Below, in pieces: positions 33,677 through 43,367 of a stretch of DNA of 64,000 nucleotides. The DNA is from Flavobacterium sp. UBA7663 (GTDB taxonomy: Bacteria; Bacteroidota; Bacteroidia; Flavobacteriales; Flavobacteriaceae). The translations under genes were made by a program, and so were the position numbers. Location: the NCBI RefSeq assembly GCF_002483315.1, contig NZ_DLHR01000016.1:1-64000 (forward strand), written 5' to 3'. Below the pieces are notes generated by a model. It was not told where the DNA came from. It saw nothing but the letters and a program-made list of their open reading frames with translations, and made no database searches. Position 1 is the stretch's first letter. The number at the start of each line of letters is the position of its first letter.

Positions 33677-34462
33677 ATGAAAAAATATTTCGCCAATCTT
33701 ACTGAAGCTTTACAAAACTTTCTCATCGAAGTAGGAGAACTTTCTTACTTTGCAGGTCGCTTTTTCAAAGAATTTTGGAAACCGCCTTACGAATTCAAAG
33801 AATTTTTACGTCAGTGCTTTTATATTGGAAATCGGTCTTTACTTTTAGTAAGTGTAACTGGATTTATAATTGGTGCCGTTTTTACACTACAATCCCGTCC
33901 TACACTACAAGAATTTGGCGCTGTTTCATGGATGGCGTCTATGGTAAGTGTTTCCATTATTAGAGAAATTGGACCTATCATTACCGCTTTAATTTGCGCT
34001 GGTAGAATTGGCTCAGGCATTGGTGCCGAATTAGGTTCCATGAAAGTTACTGAACAAATTGATGCCATGGAAGTGTCGGGAACAAATCCATTCAAATATT
34101 TAGTTATTACCCGAATTTTAGCAACCACATTAATGTTACCTTTATTAGTAATTGTTGGCGATTTAATAGCCATTTACGGTTCCTTTTTAGTGGAAAACAT
34201 CAAAGGAAATGTCTCGTTTACCTTATATTTCAATCAAGTTTTTAATATTTTAGAATTTAGCGATATTGTTCCAGCAACAATTAAAACTTTCTTTTTTGGG
34301 TTTGCTATTGGATTAGTGGGATGTTTTAAAGGTTACAACTGTACAAAAGGAACTTCTGGAGTAGGAAAAGCAGCCAATGCAGCGGTAGTTTATACTTCCA
34401 TGTTGCTTTTTATTATTGACTTTGTAGCGGTTTTTGTTACTAATATTTTTTACGATATATAA
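33677..34462 (+). CDS. mlaE: MlaE-like lipid ABC transporter permease
   Basis: A 261-residue permease with about five membrane helices. It carries the MlaE landmarks: GFIIGAVFTLQSRPTLQEFGA, SIIREIGPIITALICAGRIGSGIGAELGSMKVTEQIDAMEV (the conserved coupling region) and a final GVGKAANAAVVYTSMLLFIIDF. It forms the inner-membrane core of a system for phospholipid transport between membranes. It is first in a three-gene operon; the ATPase gene starts two bases after its stop. Confidence 0.93.
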   Translation: MKKYFANLTEALQNFLIEVGELSYFAGRFFKEFWKPPYEFKEFLRQCFYIGNRSLLLVSVTGFIIGAVFTLQSRPTLQEFGAVSWMASMVSVSIIREIGPIITALICAGRIGSGIGAELGSMKVTEQIDAMEVSGTNPFKYLVITRILATTLMLPLLVIVGDLIAIYGSFLVENIKGNVSFTLYFNQVFNILEFSDIVPATIKTFFFGFAIGLVGCFKGYNCTKGTSGVGKAANAAVVYTSMLLFIIDFVAVFVTNIFYDI

Positions 34463-34464
34463 CC

Positions 34465-35217
34465 ATGAAAACAAATACGACTTCAAAAAAAGCGATTATT
34501 ACTATCAAAGACTTACATAAAAGTTTTGGTACTAACGTAGTTTTGGATGGTTTTGATTTGGAATTGTATGAAGGCGAAAATTTAGTGGTCATGGGAAAAT
34601 CGGGTTCAGGAAAATCGGTGATGATTAAATGTGTGATTGGACTAGAACAACCCGATAGCGGTTCTATTTTAGTCATGAATGAAGAAATCAATAATTTAGA
34701 ACGAGAAGATTTAGATGAATTACGTACTGAAATCGGCTTTTTATTTCAAGGGAGTGCCTTGTACGATTCGATGTCGGTTCGAGAAAACTTAGAATTTCCT
34801 TTACGTCGTCACACGAAAAAATTTGGAATTATTGAAGATACAACACCTTTGGTTATGGAAGCGTTGGAAAGCGTAGGTTTAGCGAACGCCATCGATTTAA
34901 TGCCAAACGAACTTTCGGGCGGTATGAAACGAAGAATTGCTTTAGCGAGAACTTTGATTTTAAAACCTAAAATCATCTTATACGACGAACCCACAACGGG
35001 ATTAGACCCGATAACATCGAAAGAAATTGTGCTTTTGATGAATTCGGTACAAAAAAAATACAATACCTCTTCTATCATCATTACGCATGATGTAGATTGT
35101 GCTAAAGTAATTGCCAATCGAATGATTTTGTTAATAGACGGAGTAAATTATATAGAAGGAACGTTTGGAGAATTATCAAGCTCTAGCGACCCTAAAGTGC
35201 AAGCGTTTTTTAAATAA
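34465..35217 (+). CDS. mlaF: MlaF-like lipid transport ATPase
   Basis: A 250-residue ABC ATPase. Walker A GKSGSGKSVMIK (about 45-56), Q-loop IGFLFQGSALYDSMSV, signature LSGGMKRRIALAR, Walker B IILYDEPTTGLDP and H-loop ITHDVDCAKVIANRM are all intact. The GSALYDSMSVRENLEFPL stretch is typical of MlaF rather than importers. It energises lipid transfer with the permease encoded immediately upstream and the MCE-domain protein 7 bases downstream. Confidence 0.95.
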   Translation: MKTNTTSKKAIITIKDLHKSFGTNVVLDGFDLELYEGENLVVMGKSGSGKSVMIKCVIGLEQPDSGSILVMNEEINNLEREDLDELRTEIGFLFQGSALYDSMSVRENLEFPLRRHTKKFGIIEDTTPLVMEALESVGLANAIDLMPNELSGGMKRRIALARTLILKPKIILYDEPTTGLDPITSKEIVLLMNSVQKKYNTSSIIITHDVDCAKVIANRMILLIDGVNYIEGTFGELSSSSDPKVQAFFK

Positions 35218-35224
35218 TGTAACA

Positions 35225-36205
35225 ATGGAAAAATCAAATTCACAAAAAATACAACTCGGAATCTTTGTCATAATTGGCACAATAGTTTTCCTTGCAGCGA
35301 TTTATTTTGTTGGAAACAAACAAAATATGTTTGGAAACACGTCGAACTTAAAAGCCGTTTTTGCTAATGTAAATGGATTACAACCAGGAAACAATGTTCG
35401 TTACGCTGGTATTGATATTGGCACCGTAACCGAAATCGAAATGATAAACGACACCACAATTAATATAAACATGTTAATTGATAATAAAATAATGCATCAT
35501 ATTCAAAAAAATGCCGTGGCTACTATTAGTTCGGATGGTTTGGTTGGAAATATGATTGTTAACATTATTCCAGGTAAAGGTGTGGCAAAAAAGGTTGAGA
35601 ATGGAGATGTAATTCAATCTTACAGCCGCATTGGAACCGATGCTATGCTGGAAACATTAAATGAAACCAATAAAAATGCAGCGCTTTTAACTGCCGATTT
35701 GTTAAAAATAACTAACGAAATCAATCAAGGAAAAGGAACGGTTGGTACATTATTAAAAGATAGTGTCATGTCGAGAGACTTGAAAGAAACGATTCATAAT
35801 TTGAAAGAAACTTCTTTGGGAACTGTAAAATCTATTGATAATTTGAATCATTTGATACTTTCTTTGAATCAAAAAGACAATGTAATTGGGGTTTTAAATG
35901 ATAAAGATGTGGCAGTAAAAATGAAAAATATCATCACAAATTTAGAAAAATCAAGTGCCGAAATTGATAAAGTAGTTACCAATTTAAACGCAACCGTTGT
36001 AAATATAAAAGACGGAAAAGGTGCGTTGAATTATTTATCAAATGATGAAAATTTGGTAAAAAAGATAGATTCAACCATGACAAATTTAAACGATGCCAGC
36101 GGTAAGCTTAACGAAAATTTAGAAGCATTGAAACACAACTTTTTGTTTAGAGGTTATTTCAAGAAACAAGCTAAGGAGAAAGCGAAAAGCAAAACAACAA
36201 AATAA
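35225..36205 (+). CDS. mlaD: MlaD-like MCE-domain protein
   Basis: A 326-residue protein starting at ATG 35225 (MEKSNSQKIQLG); an in-frame upstream extension overlapping mlaF is not needed. Residues about 10-30 form one N-terminal membrane helix (GIFVIIGTIVFLAAIYFVG), then an MCE domain with KAVFANVNGLQPGNNVRYAGIDIGTVTEI, then a long helical C-terminus with several T-N-L repeats. It is longer than E. coli MlaD, as expected for single-MCE Bacteroidota proteins. MCE rings carry lipids across the periplasm. It ends in a strong terminator that overlaps the stop codon. Confidence 0.9.
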   Translation: MEKSNSQKIQLGIFVIIGTIVFLAAIYFVGNKQNMFGNTSNLKAVFANVNGLQPGNNVRYAGIDIGTVTEIEMINDTTININMLIDNKIMHHIQKNAVATISSDGLVGNMIVNIIPGKGVAKKVENGDVIQSYSRIGTDAMLETLNETNKNAALLTADLLKITNEINQGKGTVGTLLKDSVMSRDLKETIHNLKETSLGTVKSIDNLNHLILSLNQKDNVIGVLNDKDVAVKMKNIITNLEKSSAEIDKVVTNLNATVVNIKDGKGALNYLSNDENLVKKIDSTMTNLNDASGKLNENLEALKHNFLFRGYFKKQAKEKAKSKTTK

Positions 36206-36239
36206 AAAAGGCTGTCATTTAAAAGTGACAGCCTTTTTG
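36205..36239 (+). terminator. Intrinsic terminator of the mlaEFD-like operon
   Basis: Arms AAAAAGGCTGTCA (36205-36217) and TGACAGCCTTTTT (36226-36238); the left arm shares the last base of the mlaD stop codon. Confidence 0.92.
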
Positions 36240-36252
36240 TTTTTTTTAGATT

Positions 36253-36717
36253 TTATCTGTGATATTCGGTAAAAAGTTCACCTGTTACACCACTATCGTT
36301 GATTAGTGTTTTGATTTTCATAAAATTAGCATTCAAAACCACTACTTTAGATGTCTCTCCATCAATTACTAAATCATCAGTGGTAGCATTATAATTGTAA
36401 GTACCACTATCATTAATTGGATCAATAGTTGTTGTTTCTGTATAATTTAATGATGGAATTGTAACATCAAGGTATCCACTAATAATATTACTATCATATG
36501 TTCCATCAGAATTAAATTCCATTGTACCTTCAGAATCACCATCTAAATTAGCATTCATCCCAGTATAAGTAGCCGTACCATACATTCTTCCTAATTGCCA
36601 AACGCCTTCAATGTTTGCAGTTGTTTCATCGCCGTCATCATCACTACTACATCCGTTTAAAAATACAACAGATAAAACCAAAAATGTCATTCTAAAAAAT
36701 TTGCTTGCTGTTTTCAT
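36253..36717 (-). CDS. Lipocalin-like lipoprotein
   Basis: A 154-residue protein with a lipoprotein signal (MKTASKFFRMTFLVLSVVFLNGC), lipidated Cys23 and a SSDDDGDE tail. The core shows the lipocalin-like pattern (IEGVWQLGRMYG, EGTMEFNSDGTYDSNIISG, SGTYNYNATTDDLVIDGE), comparable with the protein at 16329. Likely an outer-membrane lipoprotein of unknown ligand. It lies 24 bases downstream of cmk. Confidence 0.8.
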   Translation of the reverse strand: MKTASKFFRMTFLVLSVVFLNGCSSDDDGDETTANIEGVWQLGRMYGTATYTGMNANLDGDSEGTMEFNSDGTYDSNIISGYLDVTIPSLNYTETTTIDPINDSGTYNYNATTDDLVIDGETSKVVVLNANFMKIKTLINDSGVTGELFTEYHR

Positions 36718-36741
36718 ACTAATTAAAGTTTATTAAGTTAT

Positions 36742-37425
36742 TTATATTTTCTCTTTAATCAAATTCAATACGATTTCAAATTGTTCTTTTTTACTCAAAC
36801 TTGAATTATCAATTTCAATAGCATCATCTGCTTTTACTAAAGGAGAATCTTCTCTATGTGTATCAATGTAATCGCGTTCTTCTACGTTTTGAAGTACATC
36901 TTCAAAAGTAATGTGTTGTCCTTTTTCTACCAATTCGTCAAAACGGCGTTGAGCTCTGGTTTTTGAACTTGCTGTCATGAATAATTTCAGTTCAGCATCA
37001 GGAAAAACTACGGTTCCAATGTCTCTTCCGTCCATTACAATGCCTTTGTCTTTACCCATGGCTTGTTGTTGTTCCACTAATTTAGCACGAACTTCTGAAA
37101 TTTCAGCCACTTTACTCACCATACGAGAAACTTCAATAGTTCGAATAGGTGTTTCGATGTTTTCATTGTTCAAATACATTTCTGCAAATCCTAAAGTCGG
37201 ATTGAATTGAAAACGCAAATTAATATTGGGTAATTGAGCAACCAAACCAGCTTTATCTAAATGGTTTTCTGAAACCAAGTTATATTGCATAGCAAAATAA
37301 GCTACCGCGCGATACATCGCACCTGTATCTACATATACGTAACCTAATGTTGCAGCCAATTGCTTAGCCAATGTACTTTTTCCTGTTGACGAAAATCCGT
37401 CTATTGCAATGGTAATTTTTTTCAT
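36742..37425 (-). CDS. cmk: Cytidylate kinase
   Basis: A 227-residue CMP/dCMP kinase of normal length. The P-loop is DGFSSTGKSTLAKQL (about 8-22), followed by GYVYVDTGAMYRAVAYFAM, the CMP-binding VMDGRDIGTVVFPDAELKLFMTASSKTRAQRRFDE and the lid RDYIDTHREDSPLVKADDAIEID. It phosphorylates CMP and dCMP with ATP. It follows porQ with 33 bases between; porQ-cmk is a frequent Flavobacterium order as I recall it. The gap contains CTTGCTTCT-type repeats. Confidence 0.96.
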   Translation of the reverse strand: MKKITIAIDGFSSTGKSTLAKQLAATLGYVYVDTGAMYRAVAYFAMQYNLVSENHLDKAGLVAQLPNINLRFQFNPTLGFAEMYLNNENIETPIRTIEVSRMVSKVAEISEVRAKLVEQQQAMGKDKGIVMDGRDIGTVVFPDAELKLFMTASSKTRAQRRFDELVEKGQHITFEDVLQNVEERDYIDTHREDSPLVKADDAIEIDNSSLSKKEQFEIVLNLIKEKI

Positions 37426-37426
37426 T

Positions 37427-37456
37427 TCTTGCTTCTTTACTCTGTGCTCTTGCTTC
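37427..37456. repeat. Degenerate CTTGCTTCTTTACTCTG-type repeat
   Basis: CTTGCTTCTTTACTC and CTTGCTTCTCTTATTCC units fill most of the porQ-cmk spacer, another example of degenerate short-period repeats at gene junctions. Confidence 0.5.
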
Positions 37457-37458
37457 TC

Positions 37459-38478
37459 TTATTCCAAATCAATCATCAAACCAAATAAACTCGTATTGGC
37501 TGCCACGGTATATCTAGAATACGAATAATCAAATTTAACTTTTCCAAATCGCAATCCAAAACCAACAGAAATTCCAGAAAAATGACGTTGTTCTAAAATT
37601 CGTAATTCTTCACTTCTTCTAAAATTATAACCTAATCGAATATTAAAACCCTTTTCAGGAAATAATTCGGCACCTAAAATGACATGTCGCAAAGCATTAT
37701 TAAAAAAAGATATTTTTTCTTCTTCAGAACCTCCATCTAAGTTTCCTTCAGCTCTATTTGGATTTGAAAAAGCAATATTCCATTCCTGTAAATTTTCAAA
37801 AGTCATATGCCAACGAATTGGGACATTCTCCATTAATTGAGAAATTCCAGCGTCAATCGCTAAAGGCAATTTTTCATTCGTATCTTGATAAGGTTTAATT
37901 TGAAATCCTAAATTTCGAACCGTTAAACCGTAATTAATATCATTATCGTAATCCACATATAAAAATCCTAAATCAACCGCGGCTCCCCAAGAATTGTAGC
38001 TTTCTAACGTAGATGAAATCAATTTAGCGTTAGCGCCTACAAACATATCGGTCCAAGGAATATTATAGGCGTATCCAACAGATAATGCGGCTTCACTTCC
38101 TGTAAAATCGGAAGTTAAATTTCCTAATTCGTCTCTTCCTTCAAAAGTTCCATAATTAACATAACTTATTCCGGCATGAAACGTTTGTAAATGTCGATCG
38201 TATGTATACGCATAAGCCGCTGTTCCGTAGGAAACTTCACCAAAATAACTTCCATAATTTGCCGATAAACGATTGTGCATTTCGGCATTAATTGTTGCTG
38301 GATTATAAAACGCTTGATTTACATCGTAATCCACTACAGTTACCGTTTTTCCGCCTAAAGCAGCTTGTCTTGGAGATTGTGCTAAGTTTAAAAATTGATA
38401 TACACTCTTACCTCCTATTTGGCCAAATGTTGTAGCCGATAGCAGAAATAAAAAAAGGAATAAGAGTTTTCTTAGCAT
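37459..38478 (-). CDS. porQ: Type IX secretion system protein PorQ
   Basis: A 339-residue outer membrane beta-barrel protein with a signal peptide (MLRKLLFLFLFLLSATTFGQ). The start GGKSVYQFLNLAQSPRQAALGGKTVTV and the VNYGTFEGRDELGN segment mark PorQ, which is needed together with PorU, PorV and PorZ for attaching T9SS cargo to the surface. A T9SS cargo with a C-terminal sorting domain is encoded at 55235, so the system is in use. It is co-oriented with downstream cmk and upstream lon. Confidence 0.9.
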   Translation of the reverse strand: MLRKLLFLFLFLLSATTFGQIGGKSVYQFLNLAQSPRQAALGGKTVTVVDYDVNQAFYNPATINAEMHNRLSANYGSYFGEVSYGTAAYAYTYDRHLQTFHAGISYVNYGTFEGRDELGNLTSDFTGSEAALSVGYAYNIPWTDMFVGANAKLISSTLESYNSWGAAVDLGFLYVDYDNDINYGLTVRNLGFQIKPYQDTNEKLPLAIDAGISQLMENVPIRWHMTFENLQEWNIAFSNPNRAEGNLDGGSEEEKISFFNNALRHVILGAELFPEKGFNIRLGYNFRRSEELRILEQRHFSGISVGFGLRFGKVKFDYSYSRYTVAANTSLFGLMIDLE

Positions 38479-38542
38479 TTTTTGGTGTTAATCTTACTTA
38501 TAACGCAACTGCGAAGATAAAATTATATCAGTTAGTAAACAA

Positions 38543-38583
38543 AAAAAGAACTCTCAATAAGTGATTTATTGAGAGTTCTTTTT
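38543..38583 (-). terminator. Intrinsic terminator of lon
   Basis: Long stem, AAAAAGAACTCTCAATAA (38543-38560) and TTATTGAGAGTTCTTTTT (38566-38583), starting 16 bases past the lon stop and before the porQ start. Confidence 0.9.
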
Positions 38584-38598
38584 GATATTATATTGAAA

Positions 38599-41061
38599 TT
38601 ACTTTTTGGTTTCTAAAACTTTAGCGTTTTTGACCTTTTGATTCGTAATGGCAATATCTAAAACTTCGCTCATTTTATCAACGTAATGGAACGTTAAACC
38701 TTCAATATAATCGGGTTTGATTTCCTCAATATCACGTTTGTTTTCTTTACAAAGAATAATTTCTTTGATATTGGCTCTTTTAGCAGCTAATATTTTTTCT
38801 TTGATACCACCAACAGGCAATACTTTTCCACGAAGCGTGATTTCACCAGTCATAGCAATGTTTTTCTTAATTCTTTTTTGTGTGAATGAAGAAACCATTG
38901 AAGTCAACATCGCAATTCCGGCACTTGGTCCGTCTTTTGGTGTAGCACCTTCTGGAACGTGAATATGAATGTTGTAATTGTTTAAAACTTCTGGATCAAT
39001 TCCTAAAAATTCAGCGTTGGCGCGAATATATTCTAAAGCAATCGTAACCGATTCTTTCATGACAATTCCTAAATTACCAGTCATCGTCATCGCACCTTTT
39101 CCTTTCGAAATTAAGGATTCGATAAACAAAATATCACCACCAACCGATGTCCAAGCTAAACCTGTAACAACTCCTGCGACATCGTTATTTTCGTATTTAT
39201 CACGCTCCATACGTGGCGATTTTAATACTTCTAAAATATCGGCATCCGAAACTTTTACATTATAAGTTTCGTCCATTGCAATTGATTTTGCAGCGTGACG
39301 CACCACTTGAGCAATTTTTTTCTCTAAACCACGAACACCCGATTCACGTGTGTAACCTACTACGATTTTTTCTAATTGTTTTTTACCAATTTGTAAATCT
39401 TTAGTTGTTAATCCGTGCTCTTTTAATTGCTTAGACAATAAATGTGTTTTTGCAATTTCAATTTTTTCTTCGATTGTATAACCTGTCATTTCGATGATTT
39501 CCATACGGTCACGAAGTGCTGGTTGAATTGGAGATAAACTATTTGAGGTTGCAATGAACATTACTTTTGATAAATCGTACCCTAATTCCAAGAAATTATC
39601 ATGGAATTCTTTGTTTTGTTCTGGATCTAAAACTTCTAACAAAGCCGAAGATGGATCGCCATTATGACTCGAAGATAATTTATCAATCTCATCTAAAACA
39701 AATACTGGATTTGATGTTTTTGCTTTTTTAATGTTTTGAAGAATTCGTCCTGGCATCGCACCAATATAGGTTTTTCTGTGACCACGAATTTCTGCTTCAT
39801 CGCGCAAACCACCTAATGACATTCTAATGTATTCTCTACCTAATGCTTCGGCAACCGACTTTCCAATTGAAGTTTTACCAACACCTGGAGGTCCATATAA
39901 ACAAAGGATTGGCGATTTCATATCGTTTCGCAATTTTAAAACCGCTAAATGCTCAATGATACGTTTTTTAACATCTTCTAATCCATAATGGTCTCTGTCT
40001 AGAATTTTTTGAGCACGTTTTAAATCGAAATTATCTTTGGTAAATTCATTCCAAGGCAATTCTAAAAACAACTCAATATAATTGCGTTGGATTCCAAAAT
40101 CAGGTGAATTTGGATTCGTACGTTGTAATTTTGATAGCTCTTTTTCGAAATGTTTTGCTGTTTTTTCGTCCCATTTTTTCTTTAAACCTTTGGCACGCAT
40201 TTCCTCAATTTCTGCTTCATACGAAACGCCACCTAATTCTTCTTGAATGGTTTTCATTTGTTGCTGCAAGAAATATTCACGCTGCTGTTGGTCTAAATCA
40301 AAACGAACTTTAGACTGAATATCGTTGCGAACTTCTAATTTTTGAAGCTCTAAGTTCATGAAACGTAAGGTTTCAAGTGCTCTGTCTTTTAAATTTGGAA
40401 TCGAAAGTAATTTTTGTTTTTCTTCAACTGAAAGATTCATGTTAGAAGAAACAAAATTGATCAAAAACGGATTACTTTCGATGTTTTTAATCGCAAAAGT
40501 AGCTTCTGTTGGGATATTTGGACTTTCCTTAATAATTTGGATTGCTAATTCTTTAATTGCATCAACAATCGTTTTGAATTCCACGTTTTTATCATCAGGA
40601 CGCTCTTCAGAAACTTCCTTGATTTTAGCTTTTAAATAAGGTTCTTCTTGTGTAAAAGATTCCACTTCAAAACGTTTCTTACCTTGAAGAATTACAGTTG
40701 TATTTCCGTCAGGCATTTTTAAAACACGCATAATACGAGCTACTGTTCCAATATGATGCACATCACTTGGTGATGGATCTTCTTCGTTTTCATCAATTTG
40801 AGCTACTACACCAACTATTTTTCCTTTGGCATTGGCATCATTAATTAATTTAATCGATTTATCTCTTCCGGCGGTAATTGGAATTACAACTCCTGGAAAT
40901 AAAACAGTATTTCGTAAAGGTAAAATGGCAATATCCTCAGGCAAGGCCTCATTATTCATTTCTTCTTCATCCTCAGGCGTCATTAATGGAATCAATTCTG
41001 AATCTGGATCCATTTCCTGAAGTGACAAATTGTCAAGCGCTAGTATTTTTTGATTCGGCAT
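38599..41061 (-). CDS. lon: Lon protease (endopeptidase La)
   Basis: An 820-residue ATP-dependent serine protease. The N-terminal LON substrate domain begins around LPLRNTVLFPGVVIPI; the AAA+ module has Walker A GPPGVGKTSIGKSVAEALG and Walker B VFVLDEIDK; the proteolytic dyad is Ser713 in KDGPSAGIAM and Lys756 in GGIKEKILAAKR. It degrades misfolded and short-lived regulatory proteins in the cytoplasm. Slightly longer than E. coli Lon (784) because of an acidic N-terminal extension (MTPEDEEEMNNEALPEDI). It has its own terminator. Confidence 0.97.
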   Translation of the reverse strand: MPNQKILALDNLSLQEMDPDSELIPLMTPEDEEEMNNEALPEDIAILPLRNTVLFPGVVIPITAGRDKSIKLINDANAKGKIVGVVAQIDENEEDPSPSDVHHIGTVARIMRVLKMPDGNTTVILQGKKRFEVESFTQEEPYLKAKIKEVSEERPDDKNVEFKTIVDAIKELAIQIIKESPNIPTEATFAIKNIESNPFLINFVSSNMNLSVEEKQKLLSIPNLKDRALETLRFMNLELQKLEVRNDIQSKVRFDLDQQQREYFLQQQMKTIQEELGGVSYEAEIEEMRAKGLKKKWDEKTAKHFEKELSKLQRTNPNSPDFGIQRNYIELFLELPWNEFTKDNFDLKRAQKILDRDHYGLEDVKKRIIEHLAVLKLRNDMKSPILCLYGPPGVGKTSIGKSVAEALGREYIRMSLGGLRDEAEIRGHRKTYIGAMPGRILQNIKKAKTSNPVFVLDEIDKLSSSHNGDPSSALLEVLDPEQNKEFHDNFLELGYDLSKVMFIATSNSLSPIQPALRDRMEIIEMTGYTIEEKIEIAKTHLLSKQLKEHGLTTKDLQIGKKQLEKIVVGYTRESGVRGLEKKIAQVVRHAAKSIAMDETYNVKVSDADILEVLKSPRMERDKYENNDVAGVVTGLAWTSVGGDILFIESLISKGKGAMTMTGNLGIVMKESVTIALEYIRANAEFLGIDPEVLNNYNIHIHVPEGATPKDGPSAGIAMLTSMVSSFTQKRIKKNIAMTGEITLRGKVLPVGGIKEKILAAKRANIKEIILCKENKRDIEEIKPDYIEGLTFHYVDKMSEVLDIAITNQKVKNAKVLETKK

Positions 41062-41209
41062 AATAATATTTATGGTCTTTTTGTCAGTAATTTTATTTTG
41101 AAACAGTATTCAAAATTACGCATAAAAGCGTTATTCTATTGATAATCAAATCATAAAATAAATTTAAATAGCAATTTCAAAAGTAATAGTTCAAGATGTA
41201 TGCCATAAA

Positions 41210-41236
41210 AAATCCCGAAGTGTTAGTTCGGGATTT
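41210..41236 (-). terminator. Intrinsic terminator
   Basis: Arms AAATCCCGAA (41210-41219) and TTCGGGATTT (41227-41236) between lon's start and the lipoprotein gene ending at 41258; with its A-rich left flank it serves that minus-strand gene. Confidence 0.75.
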
Positions 41237-41257
41237 AATATATAATTGAAGCGCTTT

Positions 41258-41974
41258 TTAAAAAAGAGTGTAATCTACTAAAATAGATTCATAAATAGTT
41301 CCAGAATCATTTGATATAGATTTAATAACACCCACATCTTTTGCAAACCAATACTCAGAATTTATTGTAGTTGGTGGTGCACCAGGCATCAATGTATTTT
41401 GAACAAAACTTACTTTGATAACATCATTATATGTTTCACCATCAACTGTAGCCGAAACATTTTTAGCTAAAATTGTTCCTGTATAATTTACAGTTAATGT
41501 AATTGACGGAATTCCAGTGAAAGTTGTCGTTTGTGTATAAGTTCCATTCCATGATTGACCAACTGCAATATTATCTTTTAAAATAATAAATTCGTACCCT
41601 GTTTGGGTTCCTGTTAATCCACCTGCATTGATATTAATATCATCCGTTTTTAATTTATAAACCCCATTGCTTTTATTTAACCAATTAGTTACAGATCCTG
41701 AAGTAGTTGAACCTGAACCTGATTGAGGAGCAAATTTATAGTAAGTTTGTCCACCAAAATTTCCTGTTCCAATTATTTTTATAGGATCTAATTCAACACC
41801 ACCGCGTTCCATTATCCATTCGTTATTAATTGCTGTAGGCCAATAGTCACCTGAAGAAGAACCTCCTCCATTAGACAGATCTAACGCTGGGTCAACTGGT
41901 TCATCATCACAAGAAACAGTTGTAAATGCTAAAGTTAAAATTAAAAGTTTTAGAATTGATTTTATAGTTTTCAT
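41258..41974 (-). CDS. Hypothetical lipoprotein
   Basis: A 238-residue protein with a lipoprotein signal (MKTIKSILKLLILTLAFTTVSC), lipidated Cys22 and a DDEPVDPALDLSNGGGSSSGD spacer. The beta-rich body (WIMERGGVELDPIKIIGTGN and many Thr/Asn/Gly strands, e.g. NYTGTILAKNVSATVDGETY) lacks known motifs. An outer-membrane or surface lipoprotein seems likely. Preceded by lon on the same strand but separated by nearly 200 bases and a terminator at its own end. Confidence 0.8.
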   Translation of the reverse strand: MKTIKSILKLLILTLAFTTVSCDDEPVDPALDLSNGGGSSSGDYWPTAINNEWIMERGGVELDPIKIIGTGNFGGQTYYKFAPQSGSGSTTSGSVTNWLNKSNGVYKLKTDDININAGGLTGTQTGYEFIILKDNIAVGQSWNGTYTQTTTFTGIPSITLTVNYTGTILAKNVSATVDGETYNDVIKVSFVQNTLMPGAPPTTINSEYWFAKDVGVIKSISNDSGTIYESILVDYTLF

Positions 41975-42012
41975 AAATAAATTTTAAATGTTTCCAAATA
42001 TAAAAAGATATT

Positions 42013-43302
42013 TTATTTTTTTGGTACTCTAAGTAATAAAAGTAATCCTACAACAAAAAATAAGATTAAAAACAAGATAGCATTTTGGATTTTACCCGTT
42101 ACATCAGCGATATAACCATAGGTAAACATTCCGATTACAATACCTATTTTCTCCGCTACATCGTAAAAACTAAAGAAAGAAGTAGTGTCTTTTGTGTCTT
42201 CTGGAATAAATTTAGAATACGTTGAACGCGATAAAGATTGAATTCCTCCCATAACTAATCCAACGAAAGCTGCTGCAATATAAAAATCATTAGGAGTAAC
42301 TACGAAATAAGCATAGGTACAAATTAAAATCCAAGAGAAATTTAAACCAATTAAAATTTTGATATTTCCAAACTTAGCAACTAGTTTAGATGTTAACCAA
42401 GCCCCTAAAACCGCAATTAACTGGATTAATAAAATACTCACAATCAATCCCATTGTACGCTTACTATCGCTTCCCCATTGTACTTCTTTTTCTCCAAAAT
42501 AAGCAGCAATAATCATGATGGTTTGTACTGCCATACTATAAACGAAGAAAGCTCCTAAATAACGTCGCAAGGATTTTAATTCCTTTATTTGTTGCCAAAC
42601 TTTTCGCAACTCTTTAAAACCATTAAATAGTACATTTTTATGTAGTTTATTATCGTTTTTATTATTTGGTAAGTAATAGTAGGTGAACTGACTGAAACCT
42701 ATCCACCAAATTCCAACCAATAAAAATGAATAACGCATCATTTGTAACTTTTGATCATCTTCTACCGACATTACTGCAGCTAAACAAATCAATAACAAAA
42801 CAACACTTCCAATATATCCTAAACTAAATCCTTTTGCACTGATTTTATCTTGTTGGTCTTTGTGTGCGATATCGGGTAAATAGGAATTGTAGAAAACTAA
42901 ACTTCCCCAAAAACCTATTAAAGCTAATAAGTAGGAAACCAAACTTAAAACAACTGTATCTAAAGAAAAAAAGTAAAGCGACATACATGAAGTTGCTCCA
43001 ACATAGCAAAAAAGTTTTAGGAAAAACTTCTTATTTCCCATGTAATCCGCAATTCCTGATAATAATGGTGATATAAATGCGATTATCAAAAATCCTAAAG
43101 CGGTAACATAACTTATTAAAGCTTCGCTTCGAACTGAAAAACCAAACAATACAATTTCTTCAATATTTTTTTGACGAAATAATGCTCCATAATACAATGG
43201 AAAAATGGTTGAGGAAATTACCAAAGCATAAACTGAATTTGCCCAATCGTAAAAAGCCCAAGCGTTTAGAAGCTTAGAATCTCCTTTTTGAAGTTTTTGC
43301 AT
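42013..43302 (-). CDS. UMF1-type MFS transporter
   Basis: A 429-residue polytopic membrane protein of the UMF1 (Atg22-like) MFS family, with about 11-12 helices. It opens MQKLQKGDSKLLNAWAFYDWANSVYALVISSTIFPLYYG, and the AFYDWANS motif is the family hallmark. The reading frame extends 15 residues upstream to 43347, but that extension translates the terminator hairpin of the upstream gene, so ATG at 43302 is preferred. In Bacteroidota such proteins are uncharacterised; substrate unknown. Confidence 0.9.
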   Translation of the reverse strand: MQKLQKGDSKLLNAWAFYDWANSVYALVISSTIFPLYYGALFRQKNIEEIVLFGFSVRSEALISYVTALGFLIIAFISPLLSGIADYMGNKKFFLKLFCYVGATSCMSLYFFSLDTVVLSLVSYLLALIGFWGSLVFYNSYLPDIAHKDQQDKISAKGFSLGYIGSVVLLLICLAAVMSVEDDQKLQMMRYSFLLVGIWWIGFSQFTYYYLPNNKNDNKLHKNVLFNGFKELRKVWQQIKELKSLRRYLGAFFVYSMAVQTIMIIAAYFGEKEVQWGSDSKRTMGLIVSILLIQLIAVLGAWLTSKLVAKFGNIKILIGLNFSWILICTYAYFVVTPNDFYIAAAFVGLVMGGIQSLSRSTYSKFIPEDTKDTTSFFSFYDVAEKIGIVIGMFTYGYIADVTGKIQNAILFLILFFVVGLLLLLRVPKK

Positions 43303-43323
43303 ACGAATTATTTTAAAATAAAA

Positions 43324-43344
43324 AATCCCGACAGTGTCGGGATT
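43324..43344 (-). terminator. Intrinsic terminator of the M48 peptidase gene
   Basis: 21-base palindrome AATCCCGACAGTGTCGGGATT, 23 bases past the M48 stop, followed on the minus strand by T-rich sequence. Confidence 0.8.
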
Positions 43345-43367
43345 CAAATATAATAGTAATTTTTTAA

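Noticed and set aside
43303..43347. N-terminal extension of the UMF1 transporter (15 residues)
   Set aside because: It would translate the terminator hairpin of the upstream gene (43324-43344); ATG at 43302 gives the standard UMF1 start.
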